64,000 nucleotides of DNA from Streptomyces sp. Go-475 (GTDB lineage Bacteria; Actinomycetota; Actinomycetes; Streptomycetales; Streptomycetaceae). Location of the stretch: contig NZ_CP026121.1 in NCBI RefSeq assembly GCF_003330845.1, forward strand, positions 2,461,501-2,525,500. Direction: 5' to 3'. A program made the translations under genes and the position numbers. The notes below the pieces were generated by a model, which saw nothing but the letters and a program-made list of their open reading frames with translations, made no database searches and was not told where the DNA came from. This document shows positions 61,615 to 64,000 of this stretch, one piece after another. Numbering within the stretch: the stretch's first letter is position 1; the number at the start of each line of letters is the position of its first letter.

Positions 61615-64000
61615 TCAGACGTTAATCGTCGCGGTGATTCTGCGGTCCGTGATCGAGCGCCCGACCTGGATCTCGTACGAACCCTTCACAAACGACCACG
61701 AGCCGGTCGCTTCGTCCCAGATCTCGAAGGCGCGGCGGGGCAGTTCGACGGTCGCCTCGACGCTTTCGCCGGGTGCGGCCTCGACGCCCGCGAAGCCGGC
61801 CAGCCGGCGTGCCGGACGGGTGGGGTCGGGCTCGCCCGGGGCGAGGTAGAGCTGCACGACCTCGCGGCCGGGACGGTCGCCGGTGTTGCGGAGGCGGACC
61901 TTCACGGTGGCCCCTTCGGCGGTCCCCGCCACCTCGACCGACTCGTAGGTCCAGTCGGTGTAGCCGAGGCCGTGGCCGAAGGGGTAGGCGGGGGCGCGGC
62001 CGTGCTTCTCCCAGGCGCGGTAGCCGATGAAGACGTCCTCGTCGTAGGTAAGTTCGCCGTTCTCCGGGACGACCCGGGTGACCGGGGCGTCGGCCAGGGA
62101 GCCCCAGGTGGTGGGCAGCCGGCCGCCGGGTTCGTGGGCGCCGGTGAGCACGTCGGCGAGGGCCGCGCCGCCCTCCTGGCCGGGGAACCAGGTGAGGAGC
62201 ACGGCGGCGACGTCGTCGCGCCACGGCAGTTCCACCGGGGAGCCGGAGTTGACGACCACGACGGTGTTCGGGTTGGCGGCGGCGACGGCCCGGACCAGGT
62301 CGTCCTGGCGGCCGGGCAGGCGCAGGTCCGTGCGGTCGAAGCCCTCCGACTCGACGCGTTCGGTGGTGGCGACCACGACGACGGCCGTGTCGGCGGCCCG
62401 GGCAGCGGCGGCGGCCTCGGCGATCAGCTCGTCGGGGTCGCGCCGGGGTTCCTGGTGGGCGAGGGTGAAGGCGATGACCTTGAGGGCGGCGTCGTCGGGG
62501 AGGTGGACGGCGTGGGTGAGGGAGACGTCGACCGGTTCGCCCGCGGTGAGTTGGACCTCGGCGCGGGGCTCGGGGGCGCCGAAGAAGCTGACGAAGGGGT
62601 CGTCCTTGGCGGGGCGCTGGACGTCGTCGTAGTACGTCGTGCCGCCGAGGGTGAGGGTGAAGGCGCCCAGGCCCTTGATGCCGAAGGTGTGGGTGCCGCT
62701 CTCGCGCGGGGTGAAGGTGCCGGTCAGTTCGACGGTGTGCAGGTTCTCGTGCGTGACGCCGTCGGGGAGGTCGGAGCCCATCCACTGGATGTGGCCGTTG
62801 GGCGCGGTGCGGGTGCCGATGACCTGGCCGTCGGCGTCGCGGCAGACGGCGTGCAGCGCGAAGCCGCGGTCCGCGATGGCGAGTTCGGTGCTCGGGTCGG
62901 CGCCGACGGCATAGGTGAGATCGGGCAGGACGGCGGTCAGTCCGTCCAGCTGGGAGACGACGTGCGCGGGGAAGACGGTGGCGGAGCCGCCGCCGAGGAC
63001 GCGGGCGTCGCGGGCGGCGGCGCCGATCAGCGCGACGCGGCCGGGCTTCAGCGGCAGCACGCCGTTCTCGTTGCGGACGAGGACGAAGGAGCGGCGGGCG
63101 ACCTCGCGGGCGAGCGAGGTGCCGTCGACGGTCTCGGGCAGGTCGGTGACGACCGGGTCGGCGCCCTGAAGGATGCCGACCCGGGCGGCGAGGCGCAGGA
63201 CGCGGCGGACGGCCTCGTCGACCTGGGCCTCGTCGGCCTCGCCGTCCCGTACGGCCCGGGCGAGGGCCTCGCCGTACACGGTGCGCGGTCCGGGCATCGC
63301 GATGTCCAGGCCGCCGGCGAGGGCGCCGGTGGTGGAGCGGGCGGCCAGCCAGTCGGAGACGTTGACGCCGTCGAAGCCCCACTCGCCGCGCAGCACGTCG
63401 TTCACCAGGTGGTGGTGCTCGGTCATGGTCGTGCCGTTGACCGTGTTGTAGGCGGTCATGACGCCCCACGGGTGGGCGTTGCCGACGATGAACTCGAAGG
63501 GCGCCAGGTACAGCTCGCGCAGGGCGCGTTCGCTCACGACGTTGTTCACCGTGAAGCGGTCGGTCTCGGCGTCGTTGGCGACGAAGTGCTTGACGGTGGT
63601 GCCGACGCCGCCGGACTGGACGCCGCGGACGTACGCGGCGCCGATCCGCCCGGTCAGGTACGGGTCCTCGCTGTAGGCCTCGAAGTGGCGGCCGCCGAGC
63701 GGGGAGCGGTGCAGGTTGACCGTGGGGGCGAGCAGGACGTGGACGCCCTTGCGGCGGGCCTCCTGGGCGAGCAGCACTCCGGCCCGGTGGGCGAGGGCGG
63801 GGTCCCAGGTGGCGGCGAGGGCGGTCGGGGAGGGCAGGGCGATTGACGGGTCGTCGGCGCTCCAGTGCACTCCGCGGACGCCGATGGGGCCGTCGGACAT
63901 GACCAGCGACGGCAGGCCCGCCTCCGGCAGCGCGGGCAGGCTCCACATGTCCTGGCCGGCCAGCAGCCGGGTCTTGGCGTCCAGGTCGAGCTTGCCGAGG
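61615..64000 (-). CDS. GH3 beta-glucosidase with PA14-like insert, 5' part missing
   Basis: The reading frame stays open through the right edge, so the start lies outside; 794 residues are visible. The GH3 barrel shows LVMSDGPIGVRG, VKHFVANDAETDR and the nucleophile in GFDGVNVSDWLAAR. A PA14-like carbohydrate-binding insert (FTPRESGTHTFGIKG) follows, then the second domain and a C-terminal fibronectin-III-like domain (VRLRNTGDRPGREVVQLYLA). It hydrolyses terminal beta-glucose from oligosaccharides. No secretion signal can be judged. Confidence 0.93.
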   Translation of the reverse strand, partial: LGKLDLDAKTRLLAGQDMWSLPALPEAGLPSLVMSDGPIGVRGVHWSADDPSIALPSPTALAATWDPALAHRAGVLLAQEARRKGVHVLLAPTVNLHRSPLGGRHFEAYSEDPYLTGRIGAAYVRGVQSGGVGTTVKHFVANDAETDRFTVNNVVSERALRELYLAPFEFIVGNAHPWGVMTAYNTVNGTTMTEHHHLVNDVLRGEWGFDGVNVSDWLAARSTTGALAGGLDIAMPGPRTVYGEALARAVRDGEADEAQVDEAVRRVLRLAARVGILQGADPVVTDLPETVDGTSLAREVARRSFVLVRNENGVLPLKPGRVALIGAAARDARVLGGGSATVFPAHVVSQLDGLTAVLPDLTYAVGADPSTELAIADRGFALHAVCRDADGQVIGTRTAPNGHIQWMGSDLPDGVTHENLHTVELTGTFTPRESGTHTFGIKGLGAFTLTLGGTTYYDDVQRPAKDDPFVSFFGAPEPRAEVQLTAGEPVDVSLTHAVHLPDDAALKVIAFTLAHQEPRRDPDELIAEAAAAARAADTAVVVVATTERVESEGFDRTDLRLPGRQDDLVRAVAAANPNTVVVVNSGSPVELPWRDDVAAVLLTWFPGQEGGAALADVLTGAHEPGGRLPTTWGSLADAPVTRVVPENGELTYDEDVFIGYRAWEKHGRAPAYPFGHGLGYTDWTYESVEVAGTAEGATVKVRLRNTGDRPGREVVQLYLAPGEPDPTRPARRLAGFAGVEAAPGESVEATVELPRRAFEIWDEATGSWSFVKGSYEIQVGRSITDRRITATINV

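Noticed and set aside
61552..63846. 764-residue plus-strand open frame opposite the GH3 gene
   Set aside because: Gly/Val/Asp-rich shadow of the glucosidase.

Overview
The window looks like a core-chromosome segment of a Streptomyces (or very close actinomycete). It has very high GC with G/C-biased third codon positions and frequent GTG/TTG starts. It also has the gene order aceE ... fasR-fabD-fabH-acpP-fabF with DUF3052 and DUF3145 neighbours, many Streptomyces-type DUF families, and only two in-frame TTA (bldA-type) codons noticed outside the mobile element.

Layout. 1-20.1 kb is a mixed housekeeping and accessory stretch. It holds the start of a DHA2 drug exporter, a peptidoglycan-binding membrane protein with a TTA codon, a chloramphenicol-phosphotransferase-like kinase and a HAD phosphatase. 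A GDT1-type cation exporter follows behind a yybP-ykoY (Mn2+) riboswitch, then a secreted HNH nuclease, a PhoD-like phosphatase, a FAD/NAD(P)-binding protein, DoxX, a Cu/Zn-SOD-like protein, DedA and ketopantoate reductase. Next come a PAS-GGDEF-degenerate EAL protein coupled to a TTA-containing coiled-coil membrane protein, DUF305/DUF6153 secreted proteins, and a regulator island (frameshifted XRE-DUF5753 gene, DUF6879, small ORFs).

20315-27006 is a 6.7-kb integrated element, visibly less GC-rich, inserted into the 3' end of tRNA-Val(UAC). It has 47-bp direct repeats, a complete tyrosine integrase, a GntR-type regulator with a palindromic operator candidate, an XRE regulator, a DUF2637 membrane protein, a GIY-YIG/MUG113-like protein and several unrecognised genes. 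No replication, conjugation or structural phage genes are seen, so it is either a minimal integrative element/satellite or a decayed one.

27.2-40 kb is dominated by a Ter (tellurium/stress-response) locus. A HAD phosphatase, a fused PRTase-TRSP-StiP-PELOTA protein and a CitE-like lyase form a minus-strand operon. Around it lie a TerD with a GYGYP-repeat tail, a TerA/TerD-like protein, a DUF475 (TerC-like) membrane protein and two tandem TerD paralogues. Before it lie a GDGS-repeat lipoprotein, a coiled-coil membrane protein, an FmdB zinc ribbon and a second DedA.

40-64 kb is core metabolism: AhpE-type peroxiredoxin, DUF3052, aceE, a K+ channel, a DHA2 exporter with a divergent TetR regulator, DUF1023 hydrolase, DUF4429-SHOCT protein, and a MerR/aldo-keto reductase pair with a classical 19-bp-spacer MerR promoter. 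Then come GNAT, serine hydrolase, pirin, the fatty-acid synthase operon with its activator FasR, DUF3145, a GDSL lipoprotein, aldose 1-epimerase and a GH3 glucosidase running off the right edge.

A short interspersed repeat occurs three times (near 30.6, 33.2 and 50.26 kb). Twice it sits inside coding sequence and is translated in the same frame into related peptides in two unrelated proteins.
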